Of a stretch of DNA of 64,000 bases, positions 26,081 to 35,168 are shown in pieces. The stretch lies in NCBI GenBank assembly GCA_002356515.1, contig AP017605.1, positions 558,001 through 622,000 of the forward strand, in the 5' to 3' direction. Every line of letters starts with the position of its first letter. Positions within the stretch are counted from its first letter, which is position 1. The stretch is from Mesorhizobium loti. Its GTDB lineage: Bacteria > Pseudomonadota > Alphaproteobacteria > Rhizobiales > Rhizobiaceae. The position numbers and the translations under genes were made by a program. The notes beneath the pieces were generated by a model. That model was not told where the DNA came from. It saw only the letters and a list, made by a program, of their open reading frames with translations, and ran no database searches.

Positions 26081-26938
26081 CTAGGCAGCCGTGCTGACCT
26101 GGTCCTTGGGGCGGCGCAGCGGGTTGGGCAACTCGAACAATCGCCTCTTTGACGAGCACATGCCGCATGCGTCTTCGTCTTCCAGCGCGGCGAAGGCTCG
26201 CAATTGCGCATTGGAACAGCCCGGCTCAAGCGGTCGATACGCCAGATAGGGATCCCACTTGTCGGAAAGGCGGTATTTTGCCTTCTGCATCGGCAGATAG
26301 GCGAGTGGCGCACACTTCCAGATTTGTCCGGCGTGGAGTTGTTTGCATTGGCGAGCCGGGCAGATTTCCCAACTGGCGCGAGGATCGCCATCCTCGAACG
26401 GCGCCATGGTGTCGCCGAAGCCTTCGTAGCGACGGGTCCAGTTTTTGTCTGATGGGCGGATCTGGATATGCAGTTCATGTTCCCGGCGCCATACCTCCAG
26501 GAGATCGAAGATCGGTTTCAATCTCTCCTGGTACTCCTCTGAGGCGTGATGAACCGAGACACTCAATTGGGTATTGCCGTCTGCGGCGAGAATCGCCGGC
26601 AATGTCGGATGACGGTGCAGGAAAAAGCCGTTGCTGACGATCTCTATGCGGGCGCTCGGCCAGTGCCGCCGGACCAGCCCGACGAAGGCAGGCAGTTCTG
26701 GATGGATGGTGGGCTCTCCGCCCAGGATGGAGAACCAGGCGACGTCTATGCGCCGGCTCCACAATCCCATCCAGCGATCCGCCTCCTCGAGCGAGACGGT
26801 GCCGGAATGGCCGTGATTGGAGTAGTGCGAACAGCTTTCGCAAGAGAGATTACAGCCATGCGCGACATGCAGTTCCAGTTTTGGGAACACCAGCCACTCA
26901 CGGCGAAAAAGCGACTTGATGCGCTTCAGCATCGTCAT
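26081..26938 (-). CDS. Radical SAM protein
   Basis: 285 residues. The cluster motif C-x3-C-x2-C is in [20 protein letters not shown], and the SAM-binding GGEP is in [14 protein letters not shown]. The C-terminal third has further cysteines ([42 protein letters not shown]) suggesting auxiliary iron-sulfur binding as in SPASM-like enzymes. The start is uncertain (ATG at 26938 or 26932; a GTG at 26959). A small secreted protein gene lies 23 bp upstream on the same strand. The reaction is unknown. Confidence 0.85.
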   Translation of the reverse strand: MTMLKRIKSLFRREWLVFPKLELHVAHGCNLSCESCSHYSNHGHSGTVSLEEADRWMGLWSRRIDVAWFSILGGEPTIHPELPAFVGLVRRHWPSARIEIVSNGFFLHRHPTLPAILAADGNTQLSVSVHHASEEYQERLKPIFDLLEVWRREHELHIQIRPSDKNWTRRYEGFGDTMAPFEDGDPRASWEICPARQCKQLHAGQIWKCAPLAYLPMQKAKYRLSDKWDPYLAYRPLEPGCSNAQLRAFAALEDEDACGMCSSKRRLFELPNPLRRPKDQVSTAA

Positions 26939-26961
26939 GGCAGGGCAACGCCCTCGCACAG

Positions 26962-27351
26962 TTAGTAGCTGCCGCTGTTGCCGCTCGCCTCGCTTTCGTC
27001 ATCAATCGGCCGGACCGACACGAGATCGAGCTGCGTCGGGCTGATCCGCGTCACCGACAGGACATCGGGAAAGACATAGCCCGGTTCCTGGCAGATGGCT
27101 GTCACCGCCCAGCTCGGCGAGCGCGTCGCCTTGCTGACCTGCACGAACTCGCAATTGTACTCGACGCCCTGCAGGCCATGCACGGAAAGCACTATGTTGC
27201 CGGCGTCGATCAACGTCTGCAGCGTGTCCTTCCTGGCCTGCGTGCAAAGCTCCTCGGACTGAAGGTAGACGCCTTCGATGAAGTCATCCGCGGCGAGCGC
27301 GGGCGATGCCGCGACAAACATCGACACACAAAGAGATCGCCCCAACGCCAT
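26962..27351 (-). CDS. Small secreted protein of unknown function
   Basis: 129 residues. MALGRSLCVSMFVAASPALAADD looks like a signal peptide cut after ALA. The mature protein has three cysteines (ELCTQARK, EYNCEFVQ, TAICQEPG), a hydrophobic central part and an acidic Gly/Ser tail ending GNSGSY. No family recognised. It is upstream of and co-directional with the radical SAM gene (23 bp). A precursor-maturase relation is possible but the protein looks like a folded periplasmic domain rather than a short peptide precursor. Confidence 0.7.
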   Translation of the reverse strand: MALGRSLCVSMFVAASPALAADDFIEGVYLQSEELCTQARKDTLQTLIDAGNIVLSVHGLQGVEYNCEFVQVSKATRSPSWAVTAICQEPGYVFPDVLSVTRISPTQLDLVSVRPIDDESEASGNSGSY

Positions 27352-27375
27352 GGATTTGTTCCGCTTTGGCTGTTT

Positions 27376-28083
27376 CTAGATCGTAATCGTCTGACCGATA
27401 TCAGGCAATGCGACCTTCACACCGGATCCCTCCAGGCCGGTCTGGAATTTCTCCGGCGTCGGATCGATCATCGGGAACGTACCGAAATGGCAGGGGACGA
27501 CGGTGTCGAACTTGAAAAAGCGGCGGCAGGCAAGTGCCGCGACCGCGCCGCCCATGGTGAAACGGTCGCCGATCGGCACGATGCCGATCTTCGGCTCATG
27601 CAATTCGTTGATTAGTGCCATGTCGGAAAAGATGTCGGTATCGCCCATATGGTAGAGCGTCCGGTCTTCCGGGAAATGCAGGACCAGCCCGCCCGGATTG
27701 CCGAGATAGACGTTCGTGCCGCCGTCTTCGCCAAACGAGGAGGAGTGCAGTGCCTGGACGAAAGTGGTGGTGAAGCCGCCGCAATCGACAGTGCCGCCGA
27801 TGTTGCCCGGATTGATCTTGCTGCCGTCGGCGCCCTTGCCGACCAGATACATGCAGATCTCGAAATTGGCGACCAGCTGGGCGCCGCTTTTGCCAAGCAC
27901 TTCCAGCACGCCGCTGATGTGGTCGTTGTGTCCGTGCGTCAGCAGCACATGCGTTATCCCTTCGGCCGGCCCTTCCCAGCCGCCCGTCCAGGACGGATTG
28001 CCGATCAGATAGGGGTCGATGAGAATCTTGGCGTCGCCGGTCTCGATACGGAAGGCCGAATGGCCATACCAGGTCAGTTTCAT
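27376..28083 (-). CDS. UPF0173 metal-dependent hydrolase (metallo-beta-lactamase fold)
   Basis: 235 residues beginning MKLTWYGHSAFRIETGDAKILIDPYL, the hallmark of the UPF0173/YtkL family. The metal-binding motif is HVLLTHGHNDHISG. Later ligands are in YHMGDTDIF and VPCHFGTFP. The start at 28083 is preceded by GAGGA nine bases away; an ATG three codons earlier touches the ribosome binding site and is rejected. Physiological substrate unknown. Divergent from ruvX. Confidence 0.93.
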   Translation of the reverse strand: MKLTWYGHSAFRIETGDAKILIDPYLIGNPSWTGGWEGPAEGITHVLLTHGHNDHISGVLEVLGKSGAQLVANFEICMYLVGKGADGSKINPGNIGGTVDCGGFTTTFVQALHSSSFGEDGGTNVYLGNPGGLVLHFPEDRTLYHMGDTDIFSDMALINELHEPKIGIVPIGDRFTMGGAVAALACRRFFKFDTVVPCHFGTFPMIDPTPEKFQTGLEGSGVKVALPDIGQTITI

Positions 28084-28208
28084 GAAATGCATTCCTCGAT
28101 TTTTGTCAGGTCAAAGGATAGAACGCCGATGTCCCCGAGATCAAAGGGTATAGTGTCCGCCGCGCATCCGGAAGGATGCGTGCCGCTGAAAAAGACGAGG
28201 GAAAACCG

Positions 28209-28715
28209 TTGGCTGTCATCACGATTGAGCAATTGCCGGCACGGCTCACTGGTGGCAGGACGCTGGCGGGGCTCGATCTCGGCGACAAGACGATCGGCGT
28301 CGCGGTTTCCGACCGGGGATTCTCCTTCGCCCATCCGCGCCCGGTCATCATGCGCAGGAAATTCTCGCTCGACGCCGCCGTGCTCCTGGCCTTGCTGGAG
28401 AAGGAGAATGTCGGCGCTGTGGCGATCGGACTGCCAATCAACATGGATGGGTCGGAAGGTCCGCGCGCGCAGAAATCACGCGCCTTCGTGCGCAACATGG
28501 CGCAACTGAGCGACCTGCCCTTCGTCTTCTGGGATGAGCGGCTCTCGACGGTGGCCGCCGAAAGGACGCTGATCGAAATGGATTTCTCGCGCGCCAAGCG
28601 CGCCGGCAAGATCGATTCGGCGGCCGCAGCCTTTATTCTCCAGGGAGTTTTGGACCGGCTTCAGTCGCTCGCTGCATCCGATCGAACGGAACCGGACCCT
28701 CCCAGCGCTGCTTAA
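28209..28715 (+). CDS. ruvX: Holliday junction resolvase-like protein RuvX (YqgF)
   Basis: 168 residues of the RNase H-like YqgF family, involved in pre-16S rRNA 5'-end processing. Active-site Asp in [17 protein letters not shown], Glu in [15 protein letters not shown] and Asp in [12 protein letters not shown] are present; [14 protein letters not shown] is also conserved. The TTG at 28209 follows GAGGGA by about six bases and gives the usual N-terminus; the ATG at 28176 directly abuts its purine-rich stretch. The last 83 bases overlap the convergent DUF6105 gene. Confidence 0.9.
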   Translation: MAVITIEQLPARLTGGRTLAGLDLGDKTIGVAVSDRGFSFAHPRPVIMRRKFSLDAAVLLALLEKENVGAVAIGLPINMDGSEGPRAQKSRAFVRNMAQLSDLPFVFWDERLSTVAAERTLIEMDFSRAKRAGKIDSAAAAFILQGVLDRLQSLAASDRTEPDPPSAA

Positions 28716-28974
28716 GCCAGCCGGCGATTTCGCGGCGACGGCGGAACGCCCACAGCGCCATCAGCAGAAATCCGTCGAAGATGCACGTCTTCGCCACCAG
28801 GCCTGGGATGATCGTCGGGTCGACGCCTAGCATCTGGCCATAGAGCTGGAAGAAGAAGTCATGCATCTGCCGGCTGAGCATCACATAACCGAAATTCATG
28901 TCATTGGCCGACAGATAGAACCAGCCCCAGAACAGCGCCATCGGAGCCGCCCAAAATGCGAAGATGTAGCGCAT
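28633..28974 (-). CDS. DUF6105 family small membrane protein
   Basis: 113 residues. [30 protein letters not shown] forms the first membrane segment with the conserved [13 protein letters not shown], and [26 protein letters not shown] the second. This matches the short Hyphomicrobiales family DUF6105. Unknown function. Its start shares a base with the stop of the upstream membrane gene (TGATG). Its 3' end overlaps ruvX by 83 bp in antisense. Confidence 0.8.
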   Translation of the reverse strand: MRYIFAFWAAPMALFWGWFYLSANDMNFGYVMLSRQMHDFFFQLYGQMLGVDPTIIPGLVAKTCIFDGFLLMALWAFRRRREIAGWLKQRWEGPVPFDRMQRATEAGPKLPGE

Positions 28975-29522
28975 CAGCGGCCTCCCTTGCCGTTCGGACC
29001 GGCCCGGCCCGATATCAGGGAGAGCAGTGAATTATGGGCCGCCGCCTTCGCCATGTTGTGCGCGGTGGCGTGGAAATCGGCGTCATCGGACGCGGCTGCC
29101 GAGCGCCGCTCGGCGAGCATCGCGACATAGGAGGCCAGAAGTGCGGCCAATTGCACCGCGACGACCATGAACAGCCCGTTGATGCCTTGCGCGGCGCCAC
29201 CGATCAGGATCATCGACAGCACACCGGAAGCGGAAATGAAGGCGATACGAACAACGCTGTCGGCGCCCGGGCTGGCCGCATCGTTGATCAAGGAATCGAC
29301 AAAGGCCCAGAAGAACAGCACCGACACGACCAGCAAGGCGATCGCCAGCGGCGCGACGACGACGACATTCTCCAGATTGACGAACCGGGCGCTCTCGACG
29401 GTCACCCCAAGCACGCCGAGCGCTGCCGTCACACCGCGGTCTCCATCGATGCAGATCAGCGCCAGCAGGGCGAAGACAATCGCCCAGTGCACGGACAGAA
29501 AGGAGGTCAGTACGTGTCGCAT
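28974..29522 (-). CDS. Integral membrane protein of unknown function
   Basis: 182 residues with about four hydrophobic segments (FLSVHWAIVFALLALICI; NVVVVAPLAIALLVVSVLFFWAFVDSLI; RIAFISASGVLSMILIGGAAQ; INGLFMVVAVQLAALLASYVAML) and a His/Ala-rich cytoplasmic tail (DFHATAHNMAKAAAHNS). No family recognised. The ATG at 29522 uses AGGA from a REP-like palindrome directly upstream as its ribosome binding site; the frame continues into the repeat but that is not coding. Coupled to the DUF6105 gene. Confidence 0.75.
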   Translation of the reverse strand: MRHVLTSFLSVHWAIVFALLALICIDGDRGVTAALGVLGVTVESARFVNLENVVVVAPLAIALLVVSVLFFWAFVDSLINDAASPGADSVVRIAFISASGVLSMILIGGAAQGINGLFMVVAVQLAALLASYVAMLAERRSAAASDDADFHATAHNMAKAAAHNSLLSLISGRAGPNGKGGR

Positions 29523-29526
29523 CGTG

Positions 29527-29550
29527 GTTCCTGCTTCGGCAGGAATGACA
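29527..29550. repeat. REP-like palindrome (VIPAEAG type)
   Basis: TTCCTGC-TTCG-GCAGGAA (29528-29545) is a 7-bp perfect stem with a TTCG loop, flanked by the GTCATTCC-type sequence. Read on the minus strand it encodes the TVIPAEAGT peptide seen wherever this dispersed palindromic element enters a frame. It sits 5 bases upstream of the membrane-protein ATG. Only one copy was noticed in the window. Confidence 0.5.
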
Positions 29551-29678
29551 GTGGGCTTTGCAGCCCGCCGCCGCAATGGAAACCATTTGTTAAGGTTAAC
29601 GACGATCCACAGGACGCACCACGATGTCCTCGGAAGCGTTCAACTGATCAAAGAATCGAGCGGTGCGCCGTTCTCGGC

Positions 29679-31307
29679 TCAGTTCAACGGCGGATAGAGC
29701 GTGTCGATGATCATGCGCGCGTCGTGGCGCGAATCGATCATGCCATAGGTGTTGCGCCACTGGCCGGCCAGGCGGGTCTCGACGAAGGCATCGGCAATCC
29801 GCCCTGCCCCGAGCCGCCGCAGTTCCGCCGCGGCTGCCGACAACGCCAGCTGTTCGGTCAGCAGGCGTGCCGAGCCCTCATCGGTCGAAGCTACCTGCAT
29901 CGCGGCCTTCAGCACACCGATCGTACCGCGCCCGCCGGCGCCGAGGTCACGGTCGATGCCGGCCAGCACCTCTTCGAACAGTCCGGGCGCGCGGCCGAGC
30001 ACGCGCAGCACATCGAGCGCCATGACATTGCCCGACCCTTCCCAGATCGCGTTGACAGGGGCCTCGCGATAATAACGGGCGAGCGGCGCTTCCTCGACAT
30101 AGCCATTACCGCCGAGACACTCCATCGCCTCGTAGAGCAGCGGCGGCGCGATCTTGCACACCCAGTATTTGACGACCGGCGTCATGGCGCGGGCAAACGC
30201 CGCCTCGCCGCGATCGCTCGCTGCCTCGTCGAAGGAGCGCGCTAGCCGGAACGACAGCGCGGTGGCGGCGGCAACATCGAGCGCCATGTCGGCCAGCACG
30301 CGCTGCATCAGCGGCTGTTCGATCAACGTCGAGCCGAAAACCTGGCGATGGCGGGCATGATGAACCGCTTCCGCCAGCCCCGCCCGCATGATTGCCGAGG
30401 ACGCCACCGCGCAGTCGAGCCGGGTCAGAGTGACCATGTCCATGATCGTCTTCACGCCGGCGCCGGGTTCGCCGACCATCTCGCCGATGGCGTTGACGAA
30501 TTCGACTTCGGAAGACGCGTTGGAACGGTTGCCGAGCTTGTCCTTCAGCCGCTGGAAGCGGAAGCCATTGCCCGTCCCGTCGCCGAGAACGCGTGGCACG
30601 AGGAAGCAGGACAGTCCTTCCGGCGCCTGCGCCAGAACCAGGAAGGCGTCCGACATCGGCGCCGACATGAACCATTTGTGCCCGGTCAGGCGATAAAACC
30701 CGCTGCCAGCGCGTTCGGCCCTGGTCACATTGGCGCGCACATCCGTGCCGCCCTGTTTCTCGGTCATGCCCATGCCGAGTGTCAGCCCGGTCTTCTCGAC
30801 CGGCGGCTTCTGGCTCTGGTCGTATTTGCGCGTCGTCACCCGCGGCGCCCATTCACGAAACAGCTTTGGGCTGGCCATCAGCGCCGCCAGCGAGGCGCTG
30901 GTCATGGTGATGGGGCAAAGGTGCCCGGTCTCGAGCTCGGCGGTCAGATAGAAACGGGCGGCGCGCACCTGATGGCGGCGGCCGATCTCGGCATCGCCAT
31001 TTTCCCAGACCGAGGAATGCAGCCCGTTGGCCACCGAGCGCCGCATCAAGGCATGGTAGGCGGGATGGAACTCGACCAGGTCGATGCGCCGTCCCTGACG
31101 ATCATGCGTCCTGAGTTTCGGCGTCTCGACATTGGCCAGACGCGCCAGTTCCTGCGCTTCCTGCGTCAGCACGAAACGGCCGAGCCCGTCGAGATCCTTG
31201 CGCACCGGATCGGAAAACCGCTCGGCAAGCTGAATCAGCAACGGATCGCCTCGCCAGGCGTTGCCGCCCGTCAGCGGCGGCGGCTGGTTCGTTACGTCGT
31301 CGGTCAC
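29679..31307 (-). CDS. AidB-like acyl-CoA dehydrogenase
   Basis: 542 residues, close to E. coli AidB (541). VTNQPPPLTGGNAWRGDPLL at the start and HLCPITMTSASLAAL are AidB-branch features. GMGMTEKQGGTDVRAN is the flavin/substrate motif and ECLGGNGYVEEAPLARYYREAPVNAIWEGSGNV is the C-terminal hallmark. E. coli AidB is a DNA-binding flavoprotein of the adaptive response to alkylation; true acyl-CoA activity is doubtful in this branch. The GTG at 31307 follows AAGGA by six bases. Divergent from pyrB. Confidence 0.93.
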   Translation of the reverse strand: MTDDVTNQPPPLTGGNAWRGDPLLIQLAERFSDPVRKDLDGLGRFVLTQEAQELARLANVETPKLRTHDRQGRRIDLVEFHPAYHALMRRSVANGLHSSVWENGDAEIGRRHQVRAARFYLTAELETGHLCPITMTSASLAALMASPKLFREWAPRVTTRKYDQSQKPPVEKTGLTLGMGMTEKQGGTDVRANVTRAERAGSGFYRLTGHKWFMSAPMSDAFLVLAQAPEGLSCFLVPRVLGDGTGNGFRFQRLKDKLGNRSNASSEVEFVNAIGEMVGEPGAGVKTIMDMVTLTRLDCAVASSAIMRAGLAEAVHHARHRQVFGSTLIEQPLMQRVLADMALDVAAATALSFRLARSFDEAASDRGEAAFARAMTPVVKYWVCKIAPPLLYEAMECLGGNGYVEEAPLARYYREAPVNAIWEGSGNVMALDVLRVLGRAPGLFEEVLAGIDRDLGAGGRGTIGVLKAAMQVASTDEGSARLLTEQLALSAAAAELRRLGAGRIADAFVETRLAGQWRNTYGMIDSRHDARMIIDTLYPPLN

Positions 31308-31444
31308 GCCCAATCCTTCAATCGGTAGAAAGGTCCCTATCGTGCCAAAGCCACGAATCCAAGGCCATCGGCTAGATATAGCCAAGCGCTGCCGCGCGCG
31401 CGACGAAAATACCGGGGAGAACGGCGCCAATCCAAAGCTGGCGC

Positions 31445-31473
31445 TTGCGGGCGCAAAATCCGCACCCTATAGC
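31445..31473 (+). promoter_or_regulatory. pyrB: Candidate pyrB promoter with a very short leader
   Basis: TTGCGG (31445-31450), 17-base spacer, TATAGC (31468-31473). If used, transcription would begin about five bases before the pyrB ATG, which has only a weak purine stretch before it. The rest of the 177 bp divergent region shows nothing clearer. Confidence 0.3.
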
Positions 31474-31484
31474 AGCGCCTTGAG

Positions 31485-32450
31485 ATGACCGACGCTTCGT
31501 CCCTGCCACTCTACCCTCACCGCCATCTTTTGGGCATCAGCGACCTTTCGCCCGCCGACATCGAGCTGTTGCTCGACAGGGCGGATCGCGCCGTTGCGAT
31601 TTCGCGGCAGTCCGAGAAGAAAACCTCGACGCTGCGCGGCCGCACCCAGATCAACCTGTTCTACGAGGCTTCGACCCGCACACAGTCTTCGTTCGAACTG
31701 GCCGGAAAGCGGCTTGGTGCCGACGTCATGAACATGTCGGTGGCAAGTTCCTCGGTGAAGAAGGGCGAGACGCTCATCGACACGGCGATGACGCTGAATG
31801 CCATGCGGCCCGACATATTGATCATCCGCCACCAATCGGCGGGCGCGGCCGCCCTTCTGGCCCAAAAGGTCGGCTGCTCCGTGGTCAATGCCGGCGACGG
31901 GGCGCATGAACACCCGACACAGGCGCTGCTCGACGCGCTGACCATCCGCCGCGCCAAGGGGCCGCTGTCGAAGCTGATCGTCGCGATCTGCGGTGACATC
32001 CTGCATTCACGCGTCGCGCGCTCCAACATCATGCTGCTCAACGCACTTGGCGCGCAGGTTCGGGTCGTCGCACCCTCGACACTGTTGCCCAGTGGCATCG
32101 AGAAAATGGGCGTCATCGTCACGCGGTCGATGGCCGAGGGCCTCAAGGGCGCCGACGTGGTGATGATGCTGCGCCTGCAGCGCGAACGGATGGAAGGCGC
32201 CTTCGTGCCTTCGGTGCGCGAATATTTCCGCTATTTCGGCCTCGATGCCGAAAAGCTGAAGGCCGCCAAGGACGACGCAATGGTGATGCATCCGGGCCCG
32301 ATGAACCGCGGCGTCGAGATCGCCTCGGAAATCGCCGACGGCCCGCAAAGCGTCATCCAGGAACAGGTGGAGATGGGCGTTGCCGTGCGCATGGCGGTGA
32401 TGGAAGCGCTGCTCGATCCGCGTCGTAATCAAGAGGGCCGCGGCGCATGA
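31485..32450 (+). CDS. pyrB: Aspartate carbamoyltransferase catalytic subunit
   Basis: 321 residues. It catalyses carbamoyl phosphate plus aspartate to carbamoylaspartate, the committed step of pyrimidine synthesis. The carbamoyl-phosphate loop [16 protein letters not shown], the HPTQALLDA motif and the aspartate loop region (MLRLQRERM) followed by [12 protein letters not shown] are intact. No pyrI is seen. The stop overlaps the pyrC-like start by 4 bp (ATGA). This coupling fits ATCases that assemble with a dihydroorotase-like partner. Confidence 0.97.
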   Translation: MTDASSLPLYPHRHLLGISDLSPADIELLLDRADRAVAISRQSEKKTSTLRGRTQINLFYEASTRTQSSFELAGKRLGADVMNMSVASSSVKKGETLIDTAMTLNAMRPDILIIRHQSAGAAALLAQKVGCSVVNAGDGAHEHPTQALLDALTIRRAKGPLSKLIVAICGDILHSRVARSNIMLLNALGAQVRVVAPSTLLPSGIEKMGVIVTRSMAEGLKGADVVMMLRLQRERMEGAFVPSVREYFRYFGLDAEKLKAAKDDAMVMHPGPMNRGVEIASEIADGPQSVIQEQVEMGVAVRMAVMEALLDPRRNQEGRGA

Positions 32451-33733
32451 GCACGACGGTCTTTGAACGCGCCCGCATCGTCGACCCTTCACGCGGCATC
32501 GACGAAGTCGGCACTGTTGTCGTCGATGGCAGGAAAATCGTTGCCGCCGGCAAGGCGGCGCTGAACCAGGGCGCGCCCGATGGCGCCACCGTTATCGACT
32601 GTGCCGGCAAGGCGGTCATTCCCGGCCTGATCGACGGCCGCGTCTTCATCGGCGAGCCGGGCGGCGAGCATCGCGAAACCATCGCTTCGGCGAGTGTCGC
32701 CGCGGCCGCCGGCGGCGTCACCTCTGTCGTCATGATGCCGGACACCGATCCGGTGATCGACAATGTCGCGCTGGTCGAGTTCGTGCTGCGCACCGCCAAG
32801 GACACGGCGATCGTCAATGTCTTCCCGGCTGCGGCGATCACCAAGGGGCTCGATGGTCGCGAGATGACCGAGTTCGGCCTGCTGCGCGAGGCCGGCGCCG
32901 TCGCCTTCACCGATGGCCGCCACACTATAGCAAGCGCGCTGGTGATGCGCCGGGCGCTGACCTATGCGCGCGACTTCGGCGCCACCATCGTGCATGAAAC
33001 GCAGGATGCCGACCTCGGTTCATCCGGCGTGATGAACGAAGGCCTGTACGCCAGCTGGCTCGGCCTCTCCGGCATTCCGCGTGAAGCTGAATCGATCCCA
33101 CTCGAGCGCGACCTTGCGTTGGCGCGGCTGACGCGCGGTTCCTACCACGCGGCAAAGATCTCGACGGCGATGGCGGCAAACGCCGTGACGCGCGCCAAAG
33201 CTGACGGCGCTGCCGTCACCTCGGGCGTGTCGATCCACAATCTGTCGCTCAATGAAAACGATGTCGGCGAGTACCGCACCTTCTTCCGCCTGACGCCGCC
33301 GCTGCGCGCCGAGGAAGATCGGCTGGCGATGATCGAGGCGGTCAGGGACGGCACGGTCGACATCATCGTCTCCTCGCACGATCCGCAGGATGTCGACACC
33401 AAGCGCCTGCCCTTCGCCGATGCCGCCGCCGGTGCCATCGGCCTCGAAACGCTTCTGGGCGCCGCCTTGCGGCTCTACCACAATGGCGATGTGCCCTTGC
33501 TACGCCTGGTCGAAACGCTCTCCACCGCGCCGGCAAAGCTGTTCGGCCTGCCCGGCGGCACACTGAAGCCAGGCGCTGTCGCCGATCTTGCCCTTGTCGA
33601 TCTCGATGAACCCTGGATCGTCAGTGAAAGCGGCATTCGCTCGCGCTCGAAAAACACCTGCTTCGAAGGTGCCCGCCTGCAAGGCAAGGTCTTGCAAACG
33701 CTGGTGGCGGGCCGCACAGTGTTTTCAGCTTAA
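32447..33733 (+). CDS. Dihydroorotase homologue lacking metal ligands (PyrC'-type)
   Basis: 428 residues of the type I dihydroorotase family. The family's first metal motif D-x-H-x-H is DGRVF here (63-67), so both histidines are missing. The later H-x-S-T metal histidine is Lys (AAKIST) and the catalytic T-D-H-A-P-H is [17 protein letters not shown] and the C-terminal [24 protein letters not shown] are conserved. It is therefore probably a non-catalytic partner that stabilises ATCase, as PyrC' does in Pseudomonas. An active dihydroorotase must be encoded elsewhere. Likely to be labelled pyrC automatically. Confidence 0.9.
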   Translation: MSTTVFERARIVDPSRGIDEVGTVVVDGRKIVAAGKAALNQGAPDGATVIDCAGKAVIPGLIDGRVFIGEPGGEHRETIASASVAAAAGGVTSVVMMPDTDPVIDNVALVEFVLRTAKDTAIVNVFPAAAITKGLDGREMTEFGLLREAGAVAFTDGRHTIASALVMRRALTYARDFGATIVHETQDADLGSSGVMNEGLYASWLGLSGIPREAESIPLERDLALARLTRGSYHAAKISTAMAANAVTRAKADGAAVTSGVSIHNLSLNENDVGEYRTFFRLTPPLRAEEDRLAMIEAVRDGTVDIIVSSHDPQDVDTKRLPFADAAAGAIGLETLLGAALRLYHNGDVPLLRLVETLSTAPAKLFGLPGGTLKPGAVADLALVDLDEPWIVSESGIRSRSKNTCFEGARLQGKVLQTLVAGRTVFSA

Positions 33734-33815
33734 CCCTGCCGGCCAGCAGCTCTACGGCACTCTGGTTTCGCAGTACTGTGAACCGTCATCCACTGCTTTA
33801 CCCAAGAGCCTGTGC

Positions 33816-34538
33816 ATGAGATCGCATCACCCTTCCTGGTTGCAGTCGATCTGGCATCGCTTGCGTCCCCCGCCGAAGTTCATCGTCCCGCAGAAGTTCA
33901 ACCGGAATTCCCAGAAGGTGAGTTCCCTGATGCCGCCGGAGGATAGCGGTGCCTGGCTGCTGGAGAGGATGCGGCAGCAGATAGGATTGAAGACACTGGC
34001 AGCCAGCCGGCTCCTCGATTTCGGCTGCGGCGTCCGGTTCACCCAGGCCATCCTGGACCACAGGATTCCGATCCGCTCCTACACCGGTGTCGACTGCTTC
34101 GCGGAGATGATCGGCTTCCTGCGCTCCACCGTGCGCGATCGCCGTTTCTCCTATGTGCTTCTGGACGCGCACCACTCGCTCTACAACCCGAAGGGGCGCC
34201 CACTCTCCAACGAGACGGAACTCCCGCTGCCCTTGCACGCCTTTGACATCGTCTCGCTATTTTCCGTGATCACCCACCAGAGCCCCGATGACGCCGTGTT
34301 CATCTTCACCCTGCTGCGCCGCCACACGGCGGCCCAGGGCCGCCTGCTTTTCACTTGCTTCCTGGATGCCGGGATCGCCGGGTTCGAGGACAGGAGCCCG
34401 GACAAGAACGGCGGCAGGTGCTTTTACAACCCCGACTTCCTTACCCGTCTGGTGGAAGACTGCGGCTGGCGAATCGTCCAAAGAGCGCCAGGCGATGGGC
34501 CCCTGATCGGCGACTCGTTCGTCTGCGCCTTGGCTTGA
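33816..34538 (+). CDS. Class I SAM-dependent methyltransferase
   Basis: About 240 residues. Motif I is ASRLLDFGCGVRFTQAILD, followed by YTGVDCFAEMIGFLR and a post-I acidic/loop region; FDIVSLFSVITHQSPDDAVFIFTLLRRH and GRLLFTCFLD complete the Rossmann fold. The N-terminal ~45 residues are basic and Pro-rich. The start is uncertain (ATG at 33816 with only a weak AAGAG). It lies between the pyrBC' pair and plsY-dprA. The methylated substrate is unknown. Confidence 0.85.
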   Translation: MRSHHPSWLQSIWHRLRPPPKFIVPQKFNRNSQKVSSLMPPEDSGAWLLERMRQQIGLKTLAASRLLDFGCGVRFTQAILDHRIPIRSYTGVDCFAEMIGFLRSTVRDRRFSYVLLDAHHSLYNPKGRPLSNETELPLPLHAFDIVSLFSVITHQSPDDAVFIFTLLRRHTAAQGRLLFTCFLDAGIAGFEDRSPDKNGGRCFYNPDFLTRLVEDCGWRIVQRAPGDGPLIGDSFVCALA

Positions 34539-34580
34539 ACGCAAGCCAAGGCGATGACATAAGAAAATACGGGGGGAACA

Positions 34581-35168
34581 ATGAATTACGGCATCATTCC
34601 AGCACTTGTGTTCGGCTATTTGCTCGGCTCGATACCGTTCGGGCTGCTGCTAACCCGCGCCGCCGGGCTTGGCGATGTGCGCAAGATCGGTTCCGGCAAT
34701 ATCGGCGCGACAAATGTGCTGCGCACCGGCAACAAGGGCCTCGCCGCCGCGACCTTGCTGCTCGATGCGCTGAAAGGCACGGCCGCCGTGCTGATCGCTG
34801 GCCATTTCGCGCCGGAAACAGCCGTCTGGGCCGGTCTCGGCGCCTTTCTCGGCCATCTCTTCCCGGCATGGCTGGGTTTCAAGGGTGGCAAGGGCGTCGC
34901 CACCTATCTCGGCGTGCTGATCGGCCTTGCCTGGCAGGTAGCGCTGATTTTCGCCGTCGTCTGGCTGGTGGTGGCCTTCCTGTTTCGGTTCTCATCACTT
35001 GCGGCGCTGACCGCAGCAGTCGTCGTGCCGATCGCCCTGTATTTTATCAGCACGCCACAGATTGCCGTCCTGTTCGTGGTGATGAGCATTATCGTCTTCA
35101 TCAAGCACAGGGCGAACATTTCGCGGCTGCTTGCCGGCACCGAGGGCAAGATCGGAGCCAAGGGGTGA
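34581..35168 (+). CDS. plsY: Glycerol-3-phosphate acyltransferase PlsY
   Basis: 195-residue membrane enzyme that acylates glycerol-3-phosphate from acyl-phosphate. Five hydrophobic segments are visible. The three cytoplasmic motifs are present: [25 protein letters not shown] and [13 protein letters not shown], plus the end [18 protein letters not shown]. The ATG follows GGGGGGAACA. Its stop overlaps the GTG start of dprA by 4 bp. Confidence 0.96.
   Translation: MNYGIIPALVFGYLLGSIPFGLLLTRAAGLGDVRKIGSGNIGATNVLRTGNKGLAAATLLLDALKGTAAVLIAGHFAPETAVWAGLGAFLGHLFPAWLGFKGGKGVATYLGVLIGLAWQVALIFAVVWLVVAFLFRFSSLAALTAAVVVPIALYFISTPQIAVLFVVMSIIVFIKHRANISRLLAGTEGKIGAKG

Noticed and set aside
34355..35164. 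A 654-residue frame ending with DprA
   Set aside because: The first 270 codons overlap the methyltransferase end and plsY, with no protein-like pattern; dprA starts at the GTG at 35165.
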